Assembly: GCA_903813345.2 (NCBI GenBank)
Contig: CAIIXF020000010.1
Location: 29,818,828 to 29,882,827, forward strand
From: Owenia fusiformis
Lineage: Eukaryota > Annelida > Polychaeta > Sabellida > Oweniidae
DNA: 64,000 bases
Direction: 5' to 3'
In this document: positions 11,478-23,399 of the stretch, in pieces
Layout: every line of letters begins with the position of its first letter
Position numbering within the stretch: position 1 is the first letter of the stretch
Program-made: the position numbers and the translations under genes
The notes under the pieces: model-generated
Told to the model about the DNA's origin: nothing
Databases searched by the model: none
What the model saw: the letters and a program-made list of their open reading frames with translations, nothing else

Positions 11478-12857
11478 ACATCAAACGTACATTCCTTCCC
11501 CTCTTCTTCCATCCCCTCCTCAATTGCCTCATTCTTACCATCCCCTCCTTTACATCATCCTCTTTTCCTCCTCTTTTCCCTCCCACTCTTTGTGTGGCTT
11601 TTTAATCGGATTCTCAGCCATATAGCATATAACCAACTATCAATAGAGGATGTGCTTCTTATGACACATGGTACATTATTCAATTGTAAACCTGTCAACA
11701 TGCATAGTATAGTCAGAGAAAATTACAAAGAAAAACATATTACAGAGTGTCTGTGTAAATTCATCACTCTGGTAATATATAAATAATAACTTAAAGTGTG
11801 CGCCTGACCCGGCTACGTATAGCACAGAGTTTATACTGGCGGATTAGACTAGTTCATTTTTTATATGTGTGTGAAAGCTTTCTCTTATTTGCGTTTTTTT
11901 CGTTTAGTACGGTTTTGTTATAATTGCCGAGGTCATATAACCGGGATAAAACAATGATTATCGTTGACTGCCCACACACAAAACATACGTTGAGTGAACA
12001 GTGTTATTACAAACAACAGGCTTTAGAATACAAAGCGTAGTGTGATAATAAGCTGCACACTACCACTGCTGCATGTACATATTACTAATTTACTAGGGCT
12101 CCCAAAGAGTGGATAGGGAGGTTGTGTTTGTCACTTTTAAATTTTACATTTCAAAATTGTCATTTTACATGTCATAATTTGTTGGTTTCATTCGTTTAGC
12201 CAATCAAAACATTGTAAAACAATAAATTGTCTGTTACGTACAATCAATTTTGTTCAGTTTTGATTAGTTGTCAGAATAAAGTTACGTTCATCTGAATCCA
12301 TGTATGAAAACAAAAATCCTATTTTCACTTCAAAATACTTCAGTGAGATGAAGGCTCGGAATTGTCACATGCAATAACTTATTGTCGTATTCGTTATTTT
12401 ATCTTCTCGATAGTAGCATTTAGTCGCACATTTGATGCCAGGTCACCTTGTCGCGTACCTCTTGGGGAACCCCACATTTATGTGTGTACTCATGGAAGTA
12501 AATTCCCCGGTGTAGCCGAGAGCCACAAACTTTTCAACAGGTTCGAAATGACCAATTTCTCTCATATATACTCTAAATATTTTATTATTTAGCACCTACA
12601 AAGTATTGCTAATAACCATATGTAATTTCAATAAGGAAACTTATCTGGCTACATATAAATTCAATATCAACACTAGCTGTTCTCTCAACACGTCCTGGCT
12701 TACCTTGTGGTGACAAACCCTGGGTTTTCGCTATTTATAGTTTATCAACACCTGGACGCATGCGCATTTTATACTTTATCGGGCACTTTAAGTTCATATA
12801 CTTCAGAGTAAAATGTTTTATTTTCGACGTTTCGCTAATCATCCAACTAGCTTTATC

Positions 12858-13115
12858 AAGATTCAAAATTGAAATCCCTAAAAAGAAAATAAATCTGTAT
12901 CTTGATTCTATTCCTTATAAAGTCCGCAACATTCCAATGTTATATCTCCATTTGTTTAACATGGGATCTGCCATTTTTGTTACATTTCATGAAATTCATC
13001 AATTTTGACATCAAATTTTGACCCAATGTAATGGAGATATAACATTGAAATGTTGCGGACCTTATAGAGAATAGAATCAAGATACAGATTTATTTACTTT
13101 ATTGGGATTTCTTTT
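12858..13115. repeat. Hairpin element, about 95 bp arms and about 70 bp loop
   Basis: The left arm (about 12858-12955) contains AATCTGTATCTTGATTCTAT and CGCAACATTCCAATGTTATA. The right arm (about 13023-13115) carries the inverse in the same order with few mismatches. This looks like a small non-autonomous foldback or MITE copy. Confidence 0.75.
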
Positions 13116-13257
13116 GTTCCACGCTTAGAAAATAGTCGTTCAAAAATATGGGGGTTAACATGTAAACCTATGAGGAAAACCACCTGTCTTTAACTTTTTT
13201 AAGGAGTATATGTTCGACAAATCGAATTATGATTTTGATTCTGTCTAGATGTATTTA

Positions 13258-13432
13258 AGAAATATAGACCGAAAAGCAGGGATTATATCGTCGAATACAC
13301 CCCGCAGGGCTAGGCACAAACGTTTTCTGTACCCCGAACGACCAAAGGGAGTGAGGGGTTCGAAAGCTTTTGTGCCTAGCCCCAAGGGGTGTATTCGACG
13401 ATATTACCCCTGCTCTGAGGTCTATATTACGA
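13258..13432. repeat. 175 bp near-perfect palindrome
   Basis: AATATAGACC, GCAGGG, ATATCGTCGAATACACCCC and GGCTAGGCACAAA on the left are matched in inverse on the right. The centre lies near 13345. The arms are G+C-richer than their surroundings. Confidence 0.75.
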
Positions 13433-14279
13433 TTCGAACATGAAAACTCACCAAATTGTTTCGAATATTCATCATGGTCCGCCATTACTACGACCCACTG
13501 TTATGACGTCACACATTACATGTATTAACTGGGTTATTGATCTCGAATATAACCCAGCTGAAGCATTGACCTTGTTTACAGTTTATAGAAGGCGTGAATA
13601 CAGTCATGTTCGAATTAATATTATCACATACCATGTAGAAATCTAGTGATTTGGTTGCTTTCTATGACGTATTTCCCGTATCACATAAATTTCATATGAT
13701 ACGAGCACACGTACATGTACTTCACGTTGTCTATGGAAATGACGTCATACAACTTCATTCTATTTTTTTCTAAATAATATAACATTGATCTGGTTATTCA
13801 AATTTCAGTATGTGCACTAACATAATAATGTAAATGTAAAAATAACTTTAGTACACTTTTATGATATAACTCACTGAGAGTTAGTCGAAAAATATGTACA
13901 TATAAGTTTTCAGCACATACACTTGTAGATTTTAACTCGAGAATAATTTTATTTTAACTTGACAATAATTATTTCAAACATAGCTATTGCATGATATATC
14001 ACAATCCAGCCAATTGGAACACTACATATATAATATAATATTATATACGTTTGGACAGTTGAATGATTATTTTTAGATTCAGCTACTGTTTATTGTCATT
14101 TTAGCTGCTTTGTATTAGCTAGTTTTAGAAAAACAATTGTATTAACGTTTGCAGCAATTTCTAATGAAATTTGCAGAGATCTATGGAATGTAAATCATGC
14201 TAAAGAATAAAAATTTAGCTATAATTCTTATACTTGATATCTGTTGTAGCTTACACAACAAATGACAAGTACAAAGAGG

Positions 14280-14420
14280 ACTACACGACTTTTATTATGT
14301 CACCACCATAAGTGTTGACATATCGTTATAGTCTCCAACTTTTTTGTGACGGTGTTCGGCGACTGTAACAAATGGCAAATGGTGACATTTTTCATGTTAA
14401 TGCCTTATATTACATGTAGG
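14280..14420 (-). repeat. Dispersed 110-160 bp repeat family, inverted copy
   Basis: Contains TATGTCACCACCATAAGTG, ATAGTCTCCAACTTTTTTGT, TGTAACAAATGGCAAATGGTG and ATGTTAATGCC. These are the complement of the copies at 27.6, 29.0, 32.6, 35.6, 36.0, 38.6 and 54.6 kb. Confidence 0.65.
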
Positions 14421-15570
14421 CTTAAGGCCCTGTGCTACAAGGAATGCACCACAATTATTTTGCCATAGGCCGTAATGTTAACTTCCAATGCCCTCAAGAA
14501 AAAACAGATCGAATTTATGCTCAATCATCACCCTTACTTCAAAGCACAATGTCTTATGTACCCACCAGAGAAAAATAATTAAAATCGGTAAATTGAATTT
14601 TTTCTTGTCATGGTTTTATCTCCTCCACCATGAAGAGCTCCATAGTTAGTGGCCGAATCACTCAAAATTAAGCAGTGTATAAATGCGCTGCTTTTCTGCA
14701 GTGAAAACGAAATGAACTTCAAGCTGCCCATGTCAACTTGTTCCATCAACTTACTGTACTATAAATGACCCACCAGGCCCATCAAAGCCCAAAGACACTG
14801 TATGCAGAGACATCTATCCATGTATATAGCATTTATTTTATAGAACTATAAATGAATGCGGACTAATTGTGGTGTTCATTCAAGGGGAAAGATCAAGGAG
14901 TGCAAGAAACACCTAAGAGCAAATCGGCGAGTATAATGAGAAAAGTAAACCTACAATATTCAAAACATGTCTTATAATCCCATTCCTACAATTCAGGAAT
15001 CAATATCAAAATCCTTCACCATAAGAGCAAGACAATAGATACAATAACACTCTTTGTCCATACTGAAGCCATTGCAACATGTGTTGAAATAGAAATTTAA
15101 CCTTATCGACTCTAATCAGTTAAAAATGTTTCTCATAGCAAAATCTCTGGAAAGTCATGTTTGGCTGCCGCAACAAGGAGTATTATGCTATGGTAAGTTG
15201 ATAAACCTTAACCAATAACACTGCTAAAAAGTGCCCCGCCTACCTAAAAGTCAAGTTACCATAGTCATTTTGAATTATTCCACGAACAACTATGATATCA
15301 CATCAACATTAATTTTAAAACGTGTTAATTTCGTAGTAAGTGGGTTCAAGGTATGAGATTTATTGTTTGAAAAAAACACTTGAATGAGATAGCAATACAC
15401 CCTAAAGCAACATAATTTTTTTGTTCTAAGAACTACTTCTAATGATAATTGAGATTTGAATTGAAAATTTAAAAATATATACTGGTAACAAACTGAATCA
15501 GAACAATGAAGCTATGAAACAAAACTAGCGAAATATAGCAGCTATACAAGGATACAAATTGTGAACGACG

Positions 15571-17159
15571 ATGGGAAATATTTTTGCGGAACCAGTGAGA
15601 GGTGGCTCTGAAAGTGATCACCAGGTGAGTGTGTGTCTTCACATTAATGAAGAACGTTTACCGCTAACTATAGCAAGGTTCAAAATTGTGCAAAGCATCT
15701 ACTGCTCTTTTTGTGTTGATTTTTACCGCTCTTTTGATGCTGTTGATCAAAGGATCGCGAGTTGTTTGTAGAATGAATCTGGGGAGCTTTTTCATGCATA
15801 TCGTTTGTGTTTTTCATTTCAAAAACATCAATACACTTTAAAACATCCTATTGACTATAAGATTGCACCATATAATCCTGGAAAATATTTCTAATTTCCA
15901 AGGATTATCTATGGATTAACACCCAGGTATTGTTATTTTTCAAACTTCAGAGGGCTGGGAATCGTTATTACGATCGCTTTATCGTCAATAAAATGTTTTA
16001 AAGTGTATTGATGTTTTTAGATGAAAAACACAAGCGAAATGCATGAAAAATAAACCCCCAGATTCATTCTTTAAACAACTTGCGGTCCTTTCCAGATGGG
16101 CGGATGTCCAAATTAATTCTCTATGCGTTTCTCGAGGAACCGCTTATCGGGTTCATTAAGAATTTCAGGAAATTTTGTTTACATGTTTCAAGCCCAACTG
16201 TTTCATGAATCGATCTGAATCTTGGGATGTTTCTTGGGTTGAAAGTTTATAGCTGATCAGTTTTTAGGCATTCTGATTGTTTTAGTCCTAAAACCAATAT
16301 CCAGATTACATTGTTTAATTCCAATCACCAGTTCTTATAACTTTGTCGAAATGAAAATTACATGATTTGTAAAGCTTTAACAACCAATGTTTTATTTCAG
16401 AGGCCAGGTCAAACTGGATTAGAAAGTTTGTACGATCAGCTACAGTGTTCAATCTGCTTTGAAGACTATTCTACCGTTCCACCAAATCCACCGAAAATTC
16501 TTCACTGTGGACATAGTTTTTGTGGCTCATGTATTGATCGGTGTAAAACATATGACAGCATCCAATGCCCAACGTGTCGAGAAAAAACAAGTCATGAACC
16601 AAGAATGAATTTGCCAGATAACTACTTGGCCAAAGCCTTCCTCGAATATAAGGATGAGATGTCAAAAATGAATTACACATCCAATAGTTGTACTACATGC
16701 TCGAAGAAACGTGGAGTCTCAAGAGACCAAGGCACCATGACAATGAGAAAGTCAGCTTCAGAGAACAAATCTACTATGACATTACAAAATACCGAATTCG
16801 AAATGCTTTTCATAAATTTTGTCGCAGGAATATTTCGTACAAATTTTGTTTTATTATTTTTAGCCACTTTGTTTTTAATTATTGGTGTCTCAGTTTCCCT
16901 TATTACCATTGAATCTTTAATGATGCAATTATCCAGTTATATTCGACAAATCTCCACTTGGCTTTTTGACATGCTCATTTTCGGCCTTGTTTTGATTCAC
17001 CAGTTTGCAATATTCTTTGGAGGCTTACTTCGGGATTTGTTCATTTTGTTACATTATGTTTTATTTTACAGTTACATTTTGTTTGTTCGTTGTATTTTTC
17101 TTATCAATTTTTTACAATGTTTAGCTAGGTATGTACAAAGCCATACACATAATGCATGA
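15571..17159 (+). CDS. Membrane-anchored RING-finger E3 ubiquitin ligase candidate, copy 1
   Basis: Exon 1 (15571-15624) encodes MGNIFAEP... and splices in phase 0 to exon 2 (16401-17159), giving 270 residues. Gly2 in MGNIFAE fits an N-myristoylation signal. A C3HC4 RING follows (C34/C37, C54/H56, C59/C62, C74/C77: CSIC, CGHSFCGSC, CPTC). Next come an LPDNYLA segment, a CTTC pair, a linker with two TMT boxes (QGTMT, KSTMT), and three or four hydrophobic segments from about residue 155 to 258. RING at the N-terminus with membrane helices at the C-terminus resembles the RNF182/RNF183/RNF186 group, but orthology is not claimed. It pairs with the copy at 22.2 kb, with which it shares both exons, the TMT boxes and the 5' flank. 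Confidence 0.85.
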
Positions 17160-17640
17160 AGGCGAAGCCTGATTACAACTGATATAGGATGACATTGTAA
17201 CATGAGCCAGGGTCAATAAGAAACTTAAGATTTCATGAGATGAGGAATGAGAGTCCCTTAATTATGAATATATAGAATCCAAACAAACCAAGCGTGTCTC
17301 GCAAGTGCATCGTTGGTTTTTGGTTTGAATCTACTTAGTGCTTCATAATTTTCCCTCGGTCATTTAAAACTAAAATCCTGTGAATTAAGGTCACATATGT
17401 TTAAATTGTTTGCTACAAGTCTCCATTCCATTCATCAGTCGAATCTTATGCAAAACATTCACTTCATCCACTGATTATGCAACTCCCAGATCACCATTGT
17501 TTTCTTGAAGTATATTGAATTTGTTGGCGTCTTTGTTGGTTTACAATAGAGGGCGCTGCTGTCTAAAGTTGGACAAATTCATGTTTTAGAAATACATGTA
17601 CGTCTTAGTTGAAATTGATTTTTGTAACGCCGCAATAAAT
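17160..17640. other. Downstream flank of RING copy 1, nothing recognised
   Basis: AT-rich sequence lies between the RING stop codon and the start of the large foldback element. No coding or structural signal was seen. Confidence 0.5.
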
Positions 17641-17642
17641 GC

Positions 17643-20456
17643 CACTGGGTATCCGAGAAAGAGTCGAAGGCAAATATACAAAGCCGGCTTTCAAAGCCGG
17701 CTTTTAAAGCAGGCTTCTACAGTACATCAGAAGCCGGCTTCTGGCGTCACCAAAAAGCCGGCTTTTAAAAACCGGCTTTGAATGACTTACAGAAGCCGGC
17801 TTCTGCAGTTACCAAGAAGCCAGTTTTAAAAGCCAGATTCTCTCTCTCAATCATTTTGTTGTGCATTATGCATCTTATTCTCGTATAATAAGCATGGAAA
17901 TGAGAAAAAAATGAAAATAAGTAAAATTGTAACATCTTGCAAGATTTTTTGCAAAAAGTAATTTCAAACCAAAACTATTGGGGAAATTTAATTCTAAGTA
18001 AAAATATCGATGAATTAAATCATGTTCGTTAAATAAGAGTAGATTATGCATTGCATTTCTGTTTGATAAAAACGCATCGCTCATTTTACAAAACTGGCTC
18101 CAACTTGGGTCCAGTTTGCAAATCAGCTCGCTCCATCCTACACAAGATATGTAGGGGCAATCTAGCAACTGGGAATCACGGGATACTGTTTCATGATAAT
18201 TGTTATGTGCATTATGCATCTTATTCTCGTATAATTTGCATGAAAATGAGAAAAAACTGAAAAATACGTAAAATTATTACATATTTCAAGATTTTTTGGA
18301 AAAAGTCATTCCAAGCCAAAACTATGACAGTAAATTGAATTCTAAGCACAGATATCTATGAATAAGATCAAATTCATTAAATCAGAATAGATTATGCATT
18401 GCATTTCCGTTTAATAAAAACGCACCGCTCATTTTTCAAAACTGGCTCCAACTTGGAGCCAGTTTGCAAATCAGCTCGCCCCATATGACAAATGCTATGT
18501 AGGTACAATTTGGTAACTTGGAATCACGAAATACTATCTCACGATTATTTTTATGTGCATTACGCATGTTATCCTCGTATAATTTGCATGAAAATGAGAA
18601 AAAAACTGAAAAATACATAAAATTGTAATATATTTCAAGATTTTTTGCAAAAAGTCATTTCAAGCCAAAACTATGAGAGAAAAATCAATTCTAAGTAAAA
18701 ATATCGATGAATTAGATCACGTTCACTAAATCAGAATAGATTATGCATTGCATTTCCGTTTAATAAAAACGCACCGCTCATTTTTCAAAACTGGCTCCAA
18801 CTTGGAGCCAGTTTACAAATCAGCTCGCTCCATCTTACACAAGCTATGTAGGGACAATCTAGCAACTGGGAATCACGAAATACTGTCTCACGATCATTTC
18901 TATGTGCATTATGCATCTTATTCTCGTATAATTTGCATGAAAATGAGAAAAAACTGAAAAATACGTAAAATTGTAACTTATTTCAAGATTTTTTGCAAAA
19001 AGTCATTTCAATCCAAAACTATGAGAGAAAATTCATTTCTAAGTAAAAATTTCTTGCAAAAAATCTTGAAATAAGTTACAATTTAACGTATTTTTCAGTT
19101 TTTTCTCATTTTCAGGCCAATTATACGAGAATAAGATGCATAATTCACATAAAAATAATCGTGAGACAGTATCCCGTGATTCCCAGTTGCTAGATTGCCC
19201 CTACATAGCTTGTGTAAGATGGAGCGAGCTGATTTGTAAACTGGCTCCAAGTTGGAGCCAGTTTTGAAAAAGAATCAGTGCGTTTTTATTTAACGGAAAT
19301 GCAATGCATAATCTGTTCTGATTTAGTGAACGTGATCTAATTCATCGATATTTTTACTTAGAAATAAATTTTCTCTCATAGTTTTGGCTTGAAATGACTT
19401 TTTGCAAACAATCTTGAAATAAGTTACTATTTTACGTATTTTTCAGTTTTTTCTCATTTTCATGCAAATTATACGAGAATAAGATGCATAATGCACATAG
19501 AAATGATCGTGAGACAGTATCCCGTGATTCCCAGTTGCTAGATTGTCCCTACATAGCTTGTGTAAGATGGAGCGAGCTGATTTGTAAACTGGCTCCAAGT
19601 TGGAGCCAGTTTTGAAAAATGAGCAGTGCGTTTTTATTAAACGGAAATGCAATGCATAATCTGTTCTGATTTAGTGAACATGATCTAATTCATCGATATT
19701 TTTACTTAGACTTCAATTTTCTCATATAGTTTTGACTTAAAACGACTTTTTGCAAAAAATCTTGAGTTATGTTATAATTTTACATATTTTTCAGTTTTTC
19801 CTTATTTTCATGCAGATTATACGAGAATAAGATGCATAATCCACATCAAAATGATCGGGAGACAGTATCTCGTGATTCTCAGTGGTTAGATTGTCCGCTT
19901 ATAGCTTATGTTTAATGGTGCGAGCTGATTTGAAAACTGGCTCCAAATTGGAGCCAGTTTTGAAAAATGAGCGGTGCGTTTTTATTAAACAGAAATACAA
20001 TGCATAATATTTTTGGAATTGATGAACGTGATCAAATTCATCGATATCCATGCTTAGAATTCAATTTACCCGTATAGTTTTGCAAAAATATGACAATATA
20101 AACTATATTCAAAAGCCATCTTAGAACTGCAACGTCAGTAAGTAAGAAGCCAGTTTTAAAAGCCGGCTTCTTGGTGACTCCAGAAGCCGGCTTCTGTTGT
20201 CCTTCAGAAGCCGGTTTTTAAAAGCCGGCTTCTTGTTGACTGTAGAAGCCGGCTTCTGTAGTACGTAAGAAGCCAGTTTGTAAAAGCCGGCTTCTTGGTG
20301 ACTCCAGAAGCCGGCTTCTGTTGTCCTTCAGAAGCCGGCTTTTAAAAGCCGGCTTCTTGGTGACTCCAGAAGCCGGCTTCTGTAGTTCGTAAGAAGCCAG
20401 TTTGTAAAAGCGGTTTTTGCCTTCGAGTACTTCTGGGGTATCCAGTGGCTTGGTGT
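17643..20456. mobile_element. 2.8 kb multi-layer foldback element
   Basis: The outermost layer is a terminal inverted repeat: CCACTGGGTATCC...GTCGAAGGCAAA at 17643 and its inverse at about 20424-20456. Inside it are arrays of AAGCCGGCTT units separated by short spacers (17680-17840 and 20140-20415). The innermost layer is two opposed arms of about 1.1 kb meeting near 19050, each holding three tandem units of about 348 bp. In the units, the AAACTGGCTC marker starts at 18091, 18438 and 18788, then 19238, 19586 and 19934. Each unit also contains its own small palindrome, CTGGCTCCAACTTGGAGCCAG. There is no transposase frame; the 60-70 codon frames inside are repeat translations on both strands. 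Confidence 0.85.
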
Positions 20457-22201
20457 TAGATTAGTTTATAATAAAATAAATAAATAATGTAGTAAATTAA
20501 ATGTGAATACTTCTTTGTGTTCGATTTGGTTTTATAGTGGTACTGGGTTGTTTATATGTAGAGTAACATTTACTAACTTACACAGGAATAAGGATGAAAA
20601 AGTTGGACCAATAACTGACATAATTTTTCATGAATTTCTCACTGGATGAACTTAAAGCATTCCTAACATACAAATATTTTGTTTAACTCAAGCTTTTCAA
20701 AAATAACTGGAAAAAAGCAGCTCCATGGAGTAGCAACAAAATAACAACAAAAAAATATTTTGATTATTAGTGGCCAACTTGAAAATTACTTCTTGAGCAG
20801 AGCGTGTTTGTCCATAGGCATCAACAAATACAATGTAAACCATATCCGTCAATTAGCATTTGAGTCAATTAAAGATTACATTCCTTTTTTAATAAAAATG
20901 GCAGGCATTTTGAAATTCAGCCGCCTTTTTGAAAATCTCTCTCTAACAGAGTTACTGTGTCCCTAGGTATCAGCATATAAAAGTTGAACCAAATCTGTTC
21001 ACTGCTATTTAACTCTTGTAGGCAAAATAAAGACTTACTTTTTTGACTTCATAGTATTTCCAATGGATTGACGAGTACTTTATCTTTCATTAGACATCAA
21101 ACAGCTCAAAAGGGCCACATCAAAGCTTACAATAAATTATTAAAAATATTTTTATATATCAAATTTTTACCAACGTCAATGAAAGATGGCGAAGTTAAAA
21201 AAAAAGTTATAAAATTTAAAAATAATTACTACACTATATCTTCCAGTTATAACAAAAAACGTAAAATAAAGTTCATAAAAATGGTCGCCATTTTTCAAAA
21301 TGACCGTCTGCTGGCCAAAGCGTCATTAGACGAGATGTGCTTCTAAGGAGTCACATATAAATATAAACAAAATCGCTACGAGTAATTGTAAAATTTAAAA
21401 AAAATGCATTTAACGGCCACCATTTTTCAAGATGGCTACCATCTGTAAACATTTATGGAGGCCGTTTTGTAACCGGTGGCCTTTTTTTAAACTGGCTGGC
21501 ATAAGTGTATAAATTTTGAACGATAGTATAGGTCAATGATACTTTGTTTTCTCCCGGACAGAAGGACGGATGGATATATTCTCTTTATCCTCCGAACTTC
21601 CCTCTATATGACATTGTAAACCTTAATGTTTTTCATCCACACTCTTATGAGTCATGCATTGATATATGTGCACTTCAATCTCTCTACTTCTATACTTTTT
21701 AATTTATGGATTTGAACTAAACATATTGCTAGTTTTGCCATGATGTTTAAATGATAAGACTAAATGCATAAAGATAGGTTAGTTTTGTTAAGTATTTTGT
21801 TCTGACAAAAATTTCAAAATGGATTTGAGTATTACCGGCATTCTATATGTCTTCGAAAAAATTGAGTTCAAGGGAAGTGGAAGTGTTTGATATTTAAGTA
21901 CAATAAGAGACATACTTGGGTTAGACGTGCAATATTTTGTAATGATATCATCAAACCCTTCAAATGCGTTTTCAAAACTCTTCAAAACCGTACAAAGTAT
22001 GATTTTAATTATTTGAAAAATGCACTTTGATGAGATAACGATACACCTAAAACAAACACAATTCAAGTAGGCTAGTGTTTTACTTCTAAGAACCACTTCG
22101 AATAATATTGAGATTTTTGATGAACAAAACTATGAATCCAAACTAGCGAAATATAGAAGATACGTAGAGATCCAGACGATTCAAGGTGAACTTCCATTAC
22201 A
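20457..22201. other. Intergenic stretch with a dispersed repeat
   Basis: From about 20680 to 21640 lies a repeat rich in GCCATTTTTCAAAATGGC-type short palindromes. It is shared with 23.4-24.26 kb. The last 200 bp match the 5' flank of RING copy 1. No further gene is visible. Confidence 0.5.
20680..21640. repeat. Dispersed repeat, copy A (pair with 23.4-24.26 kb)
   Basis: Shares GGCGAAG/GCCATTTTTCAAAATGAC, GAGATGTGCTTCTAAGGAG, CACATATAAATATAAACAAAATCGC and a terminal GACGGATGGATATATTCTCT with the second copy. In that copy the same landmarks appear in the same order but are interrupted by another insertion. Confidence 0.6.
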
Positions 22202-23331
22202 ATGGGAAACATTTTTGCTGAACCAGCTGAAAACGACAACCAACCTTCGGTGAGTCTTTATAGACACTAATGAAGAACTTTAGCCAGGCTAGAAATGGGA
22301 CACGATAACGTGATTCTTGAAATGGTTCTAAACTGAGGCGTAACAATTTGATTGCAGTCTAGCTACCAGCCTTTGCACTTATACTGCTCGTGTATATTGA
22401 TGTACAGTCTATTTAAAAGATCAGATTCAAAGATGTCCGAAATCAGAGTCGTATAAAACAATAAATATTTCATGGTGGGTAAAGTTAAAATTGGGCCTTA
22501 ACAACTAATGTATTTATATTTCAGAGCTTAGGTCAAACTGCTTTAGAAAGATTGCGGGATCAGCTAGAGTGTCCAATCTGCTATAAAGACTACTCTTCCG
22601 TTCCACCAAATCCACCAAAGATTCTTCGCTGTGGACACAGTTTTTGTGCTATATGTATCGGAAGGTTGAAAACTTACAACAGCATAAAATGTCCCCTTTG
22701 TCAAAAACAAACCACCAGTAATGGAAGAAGAAGGAATTTACCGGATAACTTCTTGGCAAAACAAATCCTTGAATCAGTCGATGAAGTGTCAAAAATAAAT
22801 TCTACACACAGACGTTGCAGTACATGTTCGAGGGAACAGGTGCAGATATCCACAAACGATCAGAGCACAATGACCAACAAAAAGCCTACTTCTGACAAAT
22901 CTACTATGACATTACCTGAGACAAACAGGACATTACAAAGAATCAAACAGCAAGCACTGAATTTCATTATATTTCCTTTTGTTTTGCATGTTTTGTGCTA
23001 TTGTATTGAACAGTTTGTCGATTTAGTGCATTTTGTATCCACGAGCACTTGGCATTACGACATTTTCATTTTGTTTTGCAAATGTATATTTTTTGCAACA
23101 GTTATAGTTATTTTTATCTCATTATTGATAGGTTGTCCGAATTTCATGATATTTTCTGTTATTTTCATTGTATGCTATTATTGTTTTGGATTGGTTATCG
23201 ATTTCATGTGTTTAGTGTTCACGAGCACTTGGCATTACGAAATGTTCGTTTTCATTTGCTTATGTACCCTTTTTGCTATAGTTGTGCTTATTTTTGGCAA
23301 AATATTTTGGGAACAACACAAACGTGCTTAA
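22202..23331 (+). CDS. Membrane-anchored RING-finger E3 ubiquitin ligase candidate, copy 2
   Basis: Exon 1 (22202-22249, MGNIFAEPAENDNQPS) splices in phase 0 to exon 2 (22525-23331), giving about 284 residues. The RING is C3HC4 with CPIC at residues 32-35, CGHSFCAIC and CPLC. LPDNFLA, CSTC and two STMT boxes (DQSTMT, DKSTMT) follow as in copy 1. The C-terminal part has four hydrophobic segments. Two of them are an internal duplication: the TSTWHYD and TSTWHYE blocks are encoded exactly 180 bp apart (23041 and 23221) by identical 20-mers. The second copy of the paralog pair likely arose by duplication of a roughly 6.6 kb unit, since promoter-proximal sequence is also shared. Substrates are unknown. 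Confidence 0.85.
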
Positions 23332-23399
23332 AGTATATGGAGAAGCATATAGAGTACACAAGTGTCGGAAGTCGAGAACTATAAACAGGGCGAATCGAA

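Larger units (their letters stand above)
11478..15570. other. Gene-free stretch with small inverted repeats
   Basis: A pyrimidine-rich 3' flank (about 11490-11600) follows the connexin-like gene. Beyond it are AT-rich sequence, two hairpin elements (12858-13115 and 13258-13432) and one copy of a dispersed repeat (about 14280-14420). No convincing coding exon was found. The last about 200 bp are shared with the 5' flank of the second RING gene. Confidence 0.5.

Noticed and set aside
13249-13485. Two opposed 64-76 codon frames with similar protein sequence
   Set aside because: The similarity reflects the DNA palindrome at 13258-13432.
18051-19652. Near-identical 69-codon frames (MHFRLIKTH-type) on both strands
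   Set aside because: They arise from the 348 bp tandem units of the foldback element; the same frame recurs in each unit and is mirrored, so it is repeat-derived, not a gene family.
17690-20420. Regularly spaced AAGCCGGCTT repeats resembling a CRISPR array
   Set aside because: Spacers are short and repetitive, the units are palindromic and mirrored at both ends of a foldback element, and the genome is eukaryotic.
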